Below are positions 1-7,749 of a DNA stretch of 64,000 nt, piece by piece. The stretch comes from Clostridium algidicarnis DSM 15099. GTDB taxonomy: Bacteria; Bacillota; Clostridia; Clostridiales; Clostridiaceae. The notes below the pieces were generated by a model. It saw only the letters and a program-made list of their open reading frames with translations. It made no database searches and was not told the DNA's origin. The position numbers and the translations under genes were made by a program. How positions within the stretch are numbered: the stretch's first letter is position 1; each line of letters begins with the position of its first letter. The stretch is taken from assembly GCF_002934235.1 (NCBI RefSeq), contig NZ_PTIS01000003.1:1-64000 (forward strand). The letters run 5' to 3'.

Positions 1-34
1 AGAGGGGGTCATTGTTTTTTTAGGTTTAAAATAG
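1..34 (+). CDS. kdpB: KdpB C-terminus (partial, 3' end only)
   Basis: Only the last ten codons and the TAG stop (bases 2-34) are inside the window. The visible tail reads EGVIVFLGLK, which resembles the hydrophobic C-terminus of the KdpB subunit, the P-type ATPase of the KdpFABC high-affinity potassium pump. The assignment depends mainly on kdpC following 84 bases downstream on the same strand, the usual kdpA-kdpB-kdpC order. Nothing can be said about the rest of the protein. Confidence 0.7.
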   Translation, partial: EGVIVFLGLK

Positions 35-41
35 AACAAAC

Positions 42-95
42 CCTTGCAATAGCAAGGATTGAAATAAATAAAACAACGATAGTGTTAACACTATC
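42..95 (+). repeat. Two inverted repeats in the kdpB-kdpC gap
   Basis: The short gap between kdpB and kdpC holds a 6-bp hairpin with a 4-nt loop (CCTTGC/GCAAGG, 42-57) and a perfect 18-bp palindrome, GATAGTGTTAACACTATC (78-95). Neither is followed by a T-run, so they do not look like terminators. They may set the stoichiometry of the operon by mRNA processing, or the palindrome may be a protein-binding site. The function is unknown. Confidence 0.6.
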
Positions 96-118
96 AAAAT
101 TGATCAGGAGGTATCTAT

Positions 119-745
119 ATGAAAATTTTAAAACAAAGTTTAATTATAAGTATAGTGATGCTTATATTATGTGGCTTAATATTCCCTCTCTTTATGACAG
201 GAGTAAGTCAAATAGTTTTTAATAAAAAAGCTAACGGAAGTATCATAGAGGTTAATGGGAAAAAGATAGGTTCGGAGTTTATAGGACAAAGCTTTACAGA
301 TGAAAGATTCTTTAAAGGTAGGGTTTCAGGAATAAATTATAACACCTATAGCACAGAAGATACCATACCAAATAAAGATGGAGAGATAGGATATTTAGGT
401 GTAGCATCAGGATCACAAAATTTGGGACCTTCAAGTGAAATTCTAAAAGATAGAGTAAAAAAAGATATGGATGAATTTTTGATGGATAATCCAACTGTAA
501 AAAAAGAAAATATACCAACAGATTTATTAACAAGCAGTGGATCTGGATTAGATCCTAATATAAGTATAAAATCAGCAAGGATTCAAGTAGACTCTATTTC
601 CAAAAGTACTGGTATTAGCAAAGATGACTTAAATGAAATCATAGATAAATCAGTACAAGGAAAAAGTCTTGGAGTATTTGGAGAAAAGAGAGTAAATGTA
701 CTAAAATTGAATCTTGAAGTTGCAGAAAAACTTGGATTAATATAA
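119..745 (+). CDS. kdpC: Potassium-transporting ATPase subunit C, KdpC
   Basis: KdpC is the small single-span subunit of the Kdp pump. It helps the ATP-binding subunit KdpB and the potassium-binding subunit KdpA assemble and act at low external potassium. The 208 residues match the family length. One hydrophobic helix lies near residues 8-28, followed by the extracytoplasmic domain with the typical GSxNLGPSS segment near residues 98-106 and the C-terminal ...[10 protein letters not shown]-like end. The ATG has a strong AGGAGG site. The gene follows kdpB on the same strand and is closed by a long bidirectional hairpin. Regulation of kdp by KdpDE and c-di-AMP is known in Firmicutes; no such element is visible here because the operon start is outside the window. 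Confidence 0.95.
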   Translation: MKILKQSLIISIVMLILCGLIFPLFMTGVSQIVFNKKANGSIIEVNGKKIGSEFIGQSFTDERFFKGRVSGINYNTYSTEDTIPNKDGEIGYLGVASGSQNLGPSSEILKDRVKKDMDEFLMDNPTVKKENIPTDLLTSSGSGLDPNISIKSARIQVDSISKSTGISKDDLNEIIDKSVQGKSLGVFGEKRVNVLKLNLEVAEKLGLI

Positions 746-791
746 AAATTTAAAGAGGTAGTTCAAATATTTGGACTACCTCTTTAAATTT
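746..791. terminator. Bidirectional terminator between kdpC and kdpD
   Basis: A near-perfect inverted repeat (AAATTTAAAGAGGTAGT and its complement) begins one base after the kdpC stop. It has A/T-rich flanks on both sides, so it can serve kdpC on the plus strand and the convergent kdpD on the minus strand. Confidence 0.85.
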
Positions 792-812
792 AACTAATAT
801 TATAATGAACTT

Positions 813-1946
813 TTAATTTGGAATTACATGAACTTCAATATCATTTGTATATTTCAAAATTTTATATACAGTAGATCCTCTAAGCATAGTTTGAAGGGTA
901 GAACGATTACTATTACCTATTATTATTTGTGTTATATGCCTTTCAAAAGCAAAATTTATAAGTTCTCTTGAAATACTTTTGCCTTTAAGTGTAAATACTT
1001 CGGCACCTAGCTGCCTTGCTAAGGCTCTATTATTATTTAGATTCTCTTCGTCTTTAGGGTTAGATTTAGCATAAAATATGCTAGTACAAATAACATCAAC
1101 TACAAGCCATTCACACTTATACCTTTTGGCAATTCTAGCACCCCTTCGTATAAGTTTTTTCGAAGAATCGCTAGAACTTATACAAATCATGACTCTTTCA
1201 GCTGTATGCCAATTTTCCCTGATTTCATGCTCTTTCATATATTCGGCTAAGTCTTCATCTACTTCTTCTGCAACCTGCCTTAGTGCTATTTCTCTTAAGG
1301 CATTTAAATTGCCTTTTCTAAAGAAGTTTTTTAGAGCTCTATCTATTTCAGTTTTATATATATCTCCTCTTTTCAATCTATTTTGCAGAGCATCGGGGGT
1401 TACATCTATTACTACAACTTCATCGGCATGCTCTACAACAGAGTCTGGTATTGTTTCTCTAACCTTTATCCCAGTTATCTGTCTTATTACATCATTTAAA
1501 CTTTCTAAGTGTTGAATGTTTACAGTAGTTACTACATCTATACCTTCACTTAGCATTTCTTCAACATCTTCAAAGCGTTTTTTGTTTTTAGAGCCAGGTA
1601 CATTAGTATGGGCTAATTCGTCTACTAAAACTGCATCAGGCTTAAGCTTTATTATGGTTTCAGTGTCCATCTCCTCTAAGATTCTACCGTTATATTCGAT
1701 CTTTTTTTTAGCAATGATTTTTAAACCACCTATTTGTTCTTTAGTATCTATTCTTCCATGAGTTTCAATGCAGCCAGCTACTACATCTTCTTGTCTAAAA
1801 AGTCTTCTATTAGCCTCGTTTAGCATAGAATAAGTCTTCCCAACTCCAGGGGCATAACCTAAGAAAATTTTAAGAGATCCTCTTTTTCCGCTGTTTGCCT
1901 TTTCAAGAGCCTCCTCAGGGCTAAGTCTTTTAAATTTAGAACTCAT
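813..1946 (-). CDS. kdpD: Short KdpD-type sensor protein (no histidine kinase domain)
   Basis: This 377-residue protein corresponds to the N-terminal cytoplasmic part of the osmosensor KdpD. The KdpD ATP-binding domain spans about residues 18-230, with Walker A GYAPGVGKT at 30-38 and a Walker-B-like LVDELAHTN at 107-115. A universal-stress-protein (Usp) domain follows from about 250 to the end. Full KdpD is about 900 residues with four membrane helices, GAF and kinase domains; all of those are missing and the ORF stops cleanly, so it looks like a natural stand-alone form. The Usp domain binds c-di-AMP in S. aureus KdpD; the motif described there is not obvious here. It faces kdpC convergently. 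The ATG is preceded by AGAGGTG. Confidence 0.85.
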   Translation of the reverse strand: MSSKFKRLSPEEALEKANSGKRGSLKIFLGYAPGVGKTYSMLNEANRRLFRQEDVVAGCIETHGRIDTKEQIGGLKIIAKKKIEYNGRILEEMDTETIIKLKPDAVLVDELAHTNVPGSKNKKRFEDVEEMLSEGIDVVTTVNIQHLESLNDVIRQITGIKVRETIPDSVVEHADEVVVIDVTPDALQNRLKRGDIYKTEIDRALKNFFRKGNLNALREIALRQVAEEVDEDLAEYMKEHEIRENWHTAERVMICISSSDSSKKLIRRGARIAKRYKCEWLVVDVICTSIFYAKSNPKDEENLNNNRALARQLGAEVFTLKGKSISRELINFAFERHITQIIIGNSNRSTLQTMLRGSTVYKILKYTNDIEVHVIPN

Positions 1947-1972
1947 ATTTTAACACCTCTACTTAGGTTCAT

Positions 1973-2120
1973 TTTATCCCATGGCTACCATCCGTAACAC
2001 CCCTGTCTTTTTCAAGGTGGGGGATGAGGGCTGCTATGCCACTAGATAAGTCTTCTAAGACTTTGATGGAGAGATGTATTCTTTATAAGCAAACTCCACC
2101 TCAGTCTAAGAATCACTTGA
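1973..2120 (-). repeat. Structured intergenic repeat, copy 1 (long form)
   Basis: The 76-nt core at 1974-2049 matches the complement of 30803-30878 at about 68 of 76 positions by eye with no gaps. On the minus strand it opens with TTATCT and closes with GGATAA, which can pair as a closing stem. Inside are GGC/GCC and ATGG/CCAT hairpins. It is unusually G+C-rich for this genome. Towards 2120 this copy has an extra arm of about 50 nt with its own hairpin (GGTGGAG/CTCCATC), flanked by direct repeats of TCTTAGA; copy 2 lacks it. The element lies about 30 nt upstream of the kdpD ATG and in the same direction. The identity is unknown. Confidence 0.8.
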
Positions 2121-2239
2121 TATATTAATAATACAATAAATACAAGTAATAATCATTCTAATTATTAAAAGATTTTAGTATAAATAAAATATATATTAAT
2201 TTAAATTAACTTATATAAATAATAATTAGGGGGGGTATT

Positions 2240-3511
2240 GTGGAGGTTTTAAAAACAGGATCTAAGGGATCTGACGTAATGAAAATACAAGCTGTTTTAA
2301 AAAAGATAGGTTATACTACAGGATCCTTGGATGGAATATTTGGAAATGATACGAAAAATGCAGTTATAGGGTTTCAACAAAACAATGGTTTAACAGCAGA
2401 TGGGATTATAGGAGAAGAAACGTGCAAAATACTAAATAAGTTTTTACTAGGATATGAAGATTATATTTTAAGGCCAGGAGACAATATATATGATATAGCA
2501 AGAACGCATTACACTACTATGAATAAAATAGTCACAGCAAATCCAAAGATAGATGTAAATAATTTAACTATAGGTGAAAGCATAGTAGTGCCATTTGGCA
2601 TAGATGTAGTAGATACAAATATAGATTATACTTATGAAATTATGGAAAGGGATATGGTAGGATTAAAAGCCAGGTACCCTTTTATTGAAAGAGGAATTTT
2701 AGGAAAGAGTGTACTTGAAAAAAACCTATATTATATTAAGCTTGGAAATGGTCCAAATGAAGTGTTTTATAATGCAGCGCATCATTCTCTAGAGTGGATT
2801 ACATCAACCCTTCTTATGAAATTTATTGAGGACTTTTCAAAGGCTTACTCTGAGGATGGGATTATAAATGGGTATAGGATAAAGGATATATTTAATAAAA
2901 GCACCATTTATATAGTTCCTATGGTAAATCCAGATGGAGTTGATTTAGTTATTGATGGATTAAAGAGAGATAATCCCTATTATTCAAGGCTTATTCAATG
3001 GAATAAAGGAAGTAGTGACTTTTCTAAAGACTGGCAGGCTAATATTAGAGGGGTGGATTTGAATCATAATTATGATGCTTCTTGGGCTTTGTCTAAGCAA
3101 GCAGAGGTAGTCTATGGAATTTATGGTCCAGGTCCCACTAGGTACTCAGGACCCTATCCAGAATCAGAACCAGAAACTAAGTCTTTAGCAGACTTTACAA
3201 GAGCACATAATTTTAGGCTGGTAATAGCATATCATACACAAGGAGAGGTAATATACTGGAAATATCTAAATATAATACCTAATGACTCAAGAAAGATTGC
3301 TGAGATATTTTCAAAAGCTAGTGGATATATATTATCAGAAACTACGGGAATAGTTTCTTATGCAGGATATAAAGATTGGTTTATAGAAAGGTTTGTAAGG
3401 CCTGGCTATACTATAGAAGTTGGAAAGGGGAAGAATCCATTACCTATATCACAGTTTGATAAAATATATAGAGATAATATAGAAGTTCTTCTTTTAGGAG
3501 CAATTGTTTAG
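2240..3511 (+). CDS. M14-family peptidoglycan peptidase with PG-binding and LysM domains
   Basis: This is a probable gamma-D-glutamyl-L-diamino-acid endopeptidase (endopeptidase I type) that cleaves peptidoglycan stem peptides. Residues 5-68 form a PG_binding_1 domain, residues 74-119 a LysM domain, and the rest a zinc carboxypeptidase (M14) domain. Zinc ligands are visible as H182-x-x-E185 and H332, the substrate-binding NIR motif is at 268-270, and the catalytic Glu is probably E393 in TIEVGKG. There is no signal peptide, as is common for spore-associated peptidases, so it may act on spore cortex or coat-linked murein (inferred). The start is GTG with a GGGGGG-type ribosome binding site. 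It stands alone, between the repeat element and a convergent gene. Confidence 0.88.
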   Translation: MEVLKTGSKGSDVMKIQAVLKKIGYTTGSLDGIFGNDTKNAVIGFQQNNGLTADGIIGEETCKILNKFLLGYEDYILRPGDNIYDIARTHYTTMNKIVTANPKIDVNNLTIGESIVVPFGIDVVDTNIDYTYEIMERDMVGLKARYPFIERGILGKSVLEKNLYYIKLGNGPNEVFYNAAHHSLEWITSTLLMKFIEDFSKAYSEDGIINGYRIKDIFNKSTIYIVPMVNPDGVDLVIDGLKRDNPYYSRLIQWNKGSSDFSKDWQANIRGVDLNHNYDASWALSKQAEVVYGIYGPGPTRYSGPYPESEPETKSLADFTRAHNFRLVIAYHTQGEVIYWKYLNIIPNDSRKIAEIFSKASGYILSETTGIVSYAGYKDWFIERFVRPGYTIEVGKGKNPLPISQFDKIYRDNIEVLLLGAIV

Positions 3512-3636
3512 AGATATATATGAGGTATAAAATAATCAATTAATAAGCAAATAAGATTTGTTATATAGAGTTTTCTAATAGATTTAAGCATTTTTATGAA
3601 TTAAGGTGTAGAATAGGTAACATTAAATTATTAAAT

Positions 3637-3674
3637 AAAGAAAAAATAAAATCCAAGGATTTTATTTTTTCTTT
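3637..3674. terminator. Convergent terminator overlapping the rlmA stop codon
   Basis: A perfect inverted repeat with 18-nt arms and a 2-nt loop (CCAAGG at the centre) has A-runs and T-runs on its two sides. It contains the last codons and stop of the minus-strand methyltransferase and can also end transcription of the plus-strand peptidase. Confidence 0.85.
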
Positions 3675-4546
3675 CCTATTAGTATTAATAAGTCTACAGT
3701 TATTTTTTCTATATTAAGACTTAAAGCTTCTTTAATTTTATTATCAGTTATATTCCAAGAAAGAGGAGTCATTTTTATAAGGTGTTTAAAAAGCGATGCA
3801 TCTAAATAAGCAGTATAATTTACTTTTTCTGTAGCCACTATATTAAAATTATTAGAAAAATGATTTATGACTCTTTCATTTGAATATTTCTCTTTATCGG
3901 TATTATTATACAAAATACTTCTAAGTTCTAACAGGTAATCACTTCCAGGTATAACTTTTATAAGAAACCCAGAAGAACTTAAAAGCCTATTAAATTCTGA
4001 GTAATTAGAAGGGGAAAGTATGCTAAGAATTATATCAAAAGAATTATCTCTAAAGGGCATTTTTGATAGATCAGCTACGCTCCATATAGCATCTTGATAC
4101 TCTCTTGAAGCTATATGAATTCCTTCTTTAGATATATCTATACCTATACCTTTAAAATTAGACTTTGAACTAACATTTGTATTAGATAAGATGTCTTTTA
4201 AATGTGATCCCTCTCCACATCCAGCATCTAACATTTGTATATTCTTTTTATTAAAAGGCGCCATGGTTTTAATGATTAAATCACTAACAGATTTAGTCAT
4301 TGGATGGAAAAATCCACTTTTACACAATGTATTTCTAGATTCTAACATTTCTTTACCATATTCACTTTTTACTGAATGAGGTAATAAATTTATATAACCA
4401 TTTTTAGACAAGTCAAAACAATGTTTTTTTTTGCAAATTAAACTATTAGACTCAAAAGAAACGTTCATAGGACTTTGACATAGGGGACAAGAAAATACAT
4501 ATTCACTTTTTTTTATTAAACTTTTTGCTAAATCAAATTTTTTCAC
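3662..4546 (-). CDS. RlmA-type 23S rRNA (guanine-N1)-methyltransferase
   Basis: This protein probably methylates N1 of G745 or G748 in helix 35 of 23S rRNA. The family includes RlmA(I) of E. coli and RlmA(II)/TlrB, which affects mycinosyl-macrolide susceptibility. An N-terminal zinc site is visible with C20, C23, C38 and H42 (CPLC...C...HC). The SAM-binding Rossmann motif MLDAGCGEGSHL follows near residue 105-116, and the family's NGYINLLP segment near 49-56. Length 294 is close to the usual 270-290. The start is GTG with a TAAGGAG site. A leader capable of nested base pairing lies directly upstream. Which of the two guanines is modified cannot be decided from sequence alone. Confidence 0.85.
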   Translation of the reverse strand: MKKFDLAKSLIKKSEYVFSCPLCQSPMNVSFESNSLICKKKHCFDLSKNGYINLLPHSVKSEYGKEMLESRNTLCKSGFFHPMTKSVSDLIIKTMAPFNKKNIQMLDAGCGEGSHLKDILSNTNVSSKSNFKGIGIDISKEGIHIASREYQDAIWSVADLSKMPFRDNSFDIILSILSPSNYSEFNRLLSSSGFLIKVIPGSDYLLELRSILYNNTDKEKYSNERVINHFSNNFNIVATEKVNYTAYLDASLFKHLIKMTPLSWNITDNKIKEALSLNIEKITVDLLILIGKKK

Positions 4547-4564
4547 TTTATTCTCCTTAATTTT

Positions 4565-4633
4565 AACTACTCCTATGCGAGATTATTCGACCTCTTAGGT
4601 AGTGAGATGAATAGCATAGTATTGTGAATAGTT
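4565..4633 (-). promoter_or_regulatory. Structured leader candidate upstream of the rRNA methyltransferase
   Basis: Nested complementary segments can fold in the RNA leading into the methyltransferase: AACTA/TAGTT (4565-4569 with 4629-4633), CTATGC/GCATAG (4573-4578 with 4614-4619), TATTC/GAATA (4584-4588 with 4609-4613) and ACCT/AGGT (4590-4593 with 4597-4600). The start codon is 20 to 90 nt downstream. It could be an attenuator or another cis-acting RNA. No known riboswitch class was recognised. Confidence 0.4.
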
Positions 4634-4720
4634 CCACACTACTTACATTTGTATAATTATTATAACATTTACTAATTTAAAACGGAATATAATTAGTAGT
4701 AACTATAACCTTTTTAATAG

Positions 4721-4756
4721 GAAAAGCCTTTCAATAAGCTTATTGAAAGGCTTTTC
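4721..4756 (-). terminator. Intrinsic terminator of the ABC-F gene
   Basis: A perfect 36-nt palindrome (GAAAAGCCTTTCAATAAG and its complement) lies about 55 nt past the stop of the minus-strand ABC-F gene, with short T-runs at the stem ends. It would work in either direction. Confidence 0.8.
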
Positions 4757-4812
4757 TGTGCTTATAGGTTATTTTAAAATAGATAAGTATAATTAAAATT
4801 TATTTCAAGATA

Positions 4813-6402
4813 CTAACTATTTTTATACTCTAAGAATTCATCATAACTCATCTTTTTATCTATGATGCCGTTATCTGTAATTTCAATAATTCTATTAGCT
4901 ATAGTTTGTGTAAACTGATGATCATGGGAAGCGAAAAGTATATTTCCCTTAAAATCAATTAAACCATTATTTAGAGCAGTGATTGATTCTAAGTCAAGAT
5001 GATTTGTAGGCTCATCTAAAATAAGAAGATTACCACTACTAAGCATCATTTTTGAAAGCATACATCTTACTTTTTCTCCACCAGATAATACATTTACTTG
5101 TTTTAATGGCTCTTCACCAGAGAAAAGCATTCTACCTAAAAATCCTCTTAAGTAGCTTTCAGCCTTATCATCAGAAAATTGTCTTAACCAATCTACAAGA
5201 TTAAGTTCTACATCATTAAAGTATTCTGAGTTATCACTTGGAAAGTAAGCTTTAGTTATAGTTACACCCCACTTAAATTCACCACTATCAGGTTCCATTT
5301 CTCCATTTAAAATTTTAAATAGAGTAGTTTTAGCTATATCATTTGGTCCTGTAAAAGCTATTTTATCATCTTTTGAAACTATAAAATTAACCTTATCTAA
5401 AACTTTTACTCCATTTATAGTTTTGCTTAAGTCTTTAACCATAAGTATATCATTACCAGGTTCTCTCTCTGCTTTAAAACCAACAAAAGGATATCTTCTG
5501 GAAGATGGTTCTATTTCATCAAAAGTAATCTTTTCTAATGATTTTTTACGGGAAGTTGCTTGCTTAGACTTTGAAGCATTAGCGCTAAAACGTGTAATAA
5601 ATTCTTGAAGTTCTTTAACCTTTTGTTCTTTTTTCTTATTTTGATCTTTGGACATTTGAAGCAACAATTGACTAGATTCATACCAAAAGTCGTAGTTTCC
5701 AGCAAAAAGTTTTATCTTTCCAAAGTCAACGTCAGCCATATGAGTACATACCTTATTTAAAAAGTATCTATCATGGGATACTACAATTACAGTACCATCA
5801 AAGTTTATCAAAAACTCTTCTAACCATTTAATAGATGTTGCATCTAAGTTATTAGTAGGCTCATCTAAGATTAGAACGCCAGGCTTTCCAAAAAGTGCTT
5901 GAGCAAGAAGAACTTTAACCTTTTCTCCACCTGAAAGTTCAGATACGTTTTTGTCATGTAAATCTGTTGAAACACCCAGTCCTTGTAATATAGAGGATGC
6001 ATCTGATTCAGCTTCCCATCCATCTAATTCGGCAAATTCGCCTTCAAGTTCTGAAGCTTTTATACCATCGGCATCAGTAAAGTCGGTCTTTGCATAAATT
6101 TCATCTTTTTCTTTCATTATAGAGTAAAGTCTAGCATTACCCATAATTACAGTTTCAAGCACATTATAATTATCATAATGATAGTGGTCCTGTTTTAAAA
6201 CAGACATTCTAACACCAGGTGCAATAGTTACATCTCCAGTGTTTGCTTCAATTTCTCCTGAAAGTACTTTTAAAAAGGTACTTTTCCCAGCTCCGTTTGC
6301 ACCTATAACACCATAACAGTTTCCAGGAACAAATTTAATGTTTACATCTTCAAATAGTTTTTTATCACCATATCTTAAACTTAAATTAGTTACATTTATC
6401 AC
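4813..6402 (-). CDS. ABC-F family ATPase (YkpA/YbiT-like)
   Basis: This is a soluble duplicated ATP-binding-cassette protein of the ABC-F class, members of which bind the ribosomal E site and act as translation factors. The first cassette has Walker A GANGAGKST, signature LSGGEKVK and Walker B LILDEPTNNLD. A charged linker near residues 240-300 follows, then a second cassette with signature LSGGEKVR and LILDEPTNHLD. The second Walker A reads GPNDIAKTT, lacking two of the consensus glycines; I recall similar degeneracy in YkpA-type relatives. Length 529 fits the family. The start is GTG with an AAGGATGG site. The short linker does not by itself identify an antibiotic-resistance member, so a housekeeping role is more likely. 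Confidence 0.88.
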   Translation of the reverse strand: MINVTNLSLRYGDKKLFEDVNIKFVPGNCYGVIGANGAGKSTFLKVLSGEIEANTGDVTIAPGVRMSVLKQDHYHYDNYNVLETVIMGNARLYSIMKEKDEIYAKTDFTDADGIKASELEGEFAELDGWEAESDASSILQGLGVSTDLHDKNVSELSGGEKVKVLLAQALFGKPGVLILDEPTNNLDATSIKWLEEFLINFDGTVIVVSHDRYFLNKVCTHMADVDFGKIKLFAGNYDFWYESSQLLLQMSKDQNKKKEQKVKELQEFITRFSANASKSKQATSRKKSLEKITFDEIEPSSRRYPFVGFKAEREPGNDILMVKDLSKTINGVKVLDKVNFIVSKDDKIAFTGPNDIAKTTLFKILNGEMEPDSGEFKWGVTITKAYFPSDNSEYFNDVELNLVDWLRQFSDDKAESYLRGFLGRMLFSGEEPLKQVNVLSGGEKVRCMLSKMMLSSGNLLILDEPTNHLDLESITALNNGLIDFKGNILFASHDHQFTQTIANRIIEITDNGIIDKKMSYDEFLEYKNS

Positions 6403-6676
6403 TTAATTTACCATCCTTTTAATTAAATATTCGTATTCAGTCTCACTGCGAAATTATAACATAAATATATATTTCTTGCACCCTTATATTGTAGTTATTT
6501 TAATTTTAAATATTAAATGAACTGTAAATGTATATAAGAAAGATACGCATACTAACTTTGGCACATAAATTTTAATGGTAATAACTTTAAATTGGCACTG
6601 TAGATTTATGTTGAATTTTGACGAAGGTTATGATAGCATTACGCTATTATATTGAGTAAAAGAGGGGAAATATTTA

Positions 6677-7561
6677 ATGAAAGATTTTGAAATATTTACT
6701 GACTCATGTTGTGATTTACCTATAGAGTATATTGAAGAAAAGAAAATTAAATTTGCAAGACTTACTTGTAGTTATGATGATAAACAATATTTTGATGATT
6801 TAGGACAAGATTTATCTCCAAAGCAGTTTTTTAAAGATCTTAGGAATGGATCTGTTCCTCTTACATCACAACCCAGTGCAGATGAGTTTTATAACAAATT
6901 TAAAAGCATTATAGATGAAGATAAAGATATTTTATATATTTGTGTTTCTACAGGATTAAGTGGAACTGAAAATAGTGCAACTGTAGCTAAAAATATGATT
7001 TTAGAGGAATATCCAAATTCAAATATAGCAATTGTAAATGTTCTAACGGCTTCGCTTGGACAAGGTATTATGGTTATGAAAGCTGTTGAAATGAAGGCAG
7101 ATGGAAGTTCATTTGAAGAAATAATAAATTATATTGAAACAAGGAAACAAAATATGAATTCTTATATGACTGTAGATGATTTGCGTCACTTAAGAAGAGG
7201 TGGGAGATTATCTTCCGCAGCTGCAGTACTTGGAATAATGCTCCATATTAAGCCTATACTTACTATAAATGGTGAAGGTAAGGTTATGCCTATTATAAAA
7301 GTAAAGGGTAGAAAAAGTTCTATTAAGAAGTTAGTTGAAATTATAGTAGAGAGAATAGAAGATCCAGAAAATCAAATAATAGCTATATCCCACGGGGATT
7401 GCATTGATGAGGCCTTAGCTCTTAAAGAAGGTATACTTAAAGAATTAAAGGTAAAAGATATAGTAATTAACTTTACAGGCCCTGCAGTAGGAACACATGG
7501 GGGCCCTGGAAATCTTGCATTGTTCTTCATGGGCAAGGAAAGACAAAATCATATTATATAA
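6677..7561 (+). CDS. DegV family fatty-acid-binding protein
   Basis: DegV-family proteins (FakB relatives) bind a fatty acid between an N-terminal and a C-terminal alpha/beta domain. FakB partners with the FakA kinase to feed exogenous fatty acids into phospholipid synthesis. The 294 residues show the family start (FTDSCCDLP), the TSQPS motif at about 62-66, the STGLSGT motif near 97-103, and the DDLRHLRRGGRL motif near 172-183. The C-terminal GPAVGTHGGPG segment lines the ligand pocket. No fakA-like gene is adjacent and the gene appears monocistronic, so the ligand and partner are unknown. Confidence 0.9.
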   Translation: MKDFEIFTDSCCDLPIEYIEEKKIKFARLTCSYDDKQYFDDLGQDLSPKQFFKDLRNGSVPLTSQPSADEFYNKFKSIIDEDKDILYICVSTGLSGTENSATVAKNMILEEYPNSNIAIVNVLTASLGQGIMVMKAVEMKADGSSFEEIINYIETRKQNMNSYMTVDDLRHLRRGGRLSSAAAVLGIMLHIKPILTINGEGKVMPIIKVKGRKSSIKKLVEIIVERIEDPENQIIAISHGDCIDEALALKEGILKELKVKDIVINFTGPAVGTHGGPGNLALFFMGKERQNHII

Positions 7562-7749
7562 AAGTTATAAATTACACTTCTAAAATTTCTTTCACTGTGA
7601 TAAAATTATTTTGGCTTAGCATAAGAAATTTGAAAGAATAATGGTCTAGGTGTAGAATGACTAGTAAACTTGAAAAGTTTTTTAGAATTTAATAAAATAA
7701 ATTATTTTGCTAAGATTTTTGAATAAATTTGTTAGGTAGGAGAAATTAG

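Noticed and set aside
1078-1761. Long plus-strand ORFs opposite kdpD
   Set aside because: They are antisense frames of a clearly identified gene, with Ser/Leu-rich composition typical of shadow frames and no ribosome binding sites.
4813-6402. Antibiotic-resistance function for this ABC-F protein
   Set aside because: The short inter-domain linker and YkpA/YbiT-like sequence do not indicate a target-protection ABC-F; the degenerate second Walker A is probably a subfamily trait and not decay.
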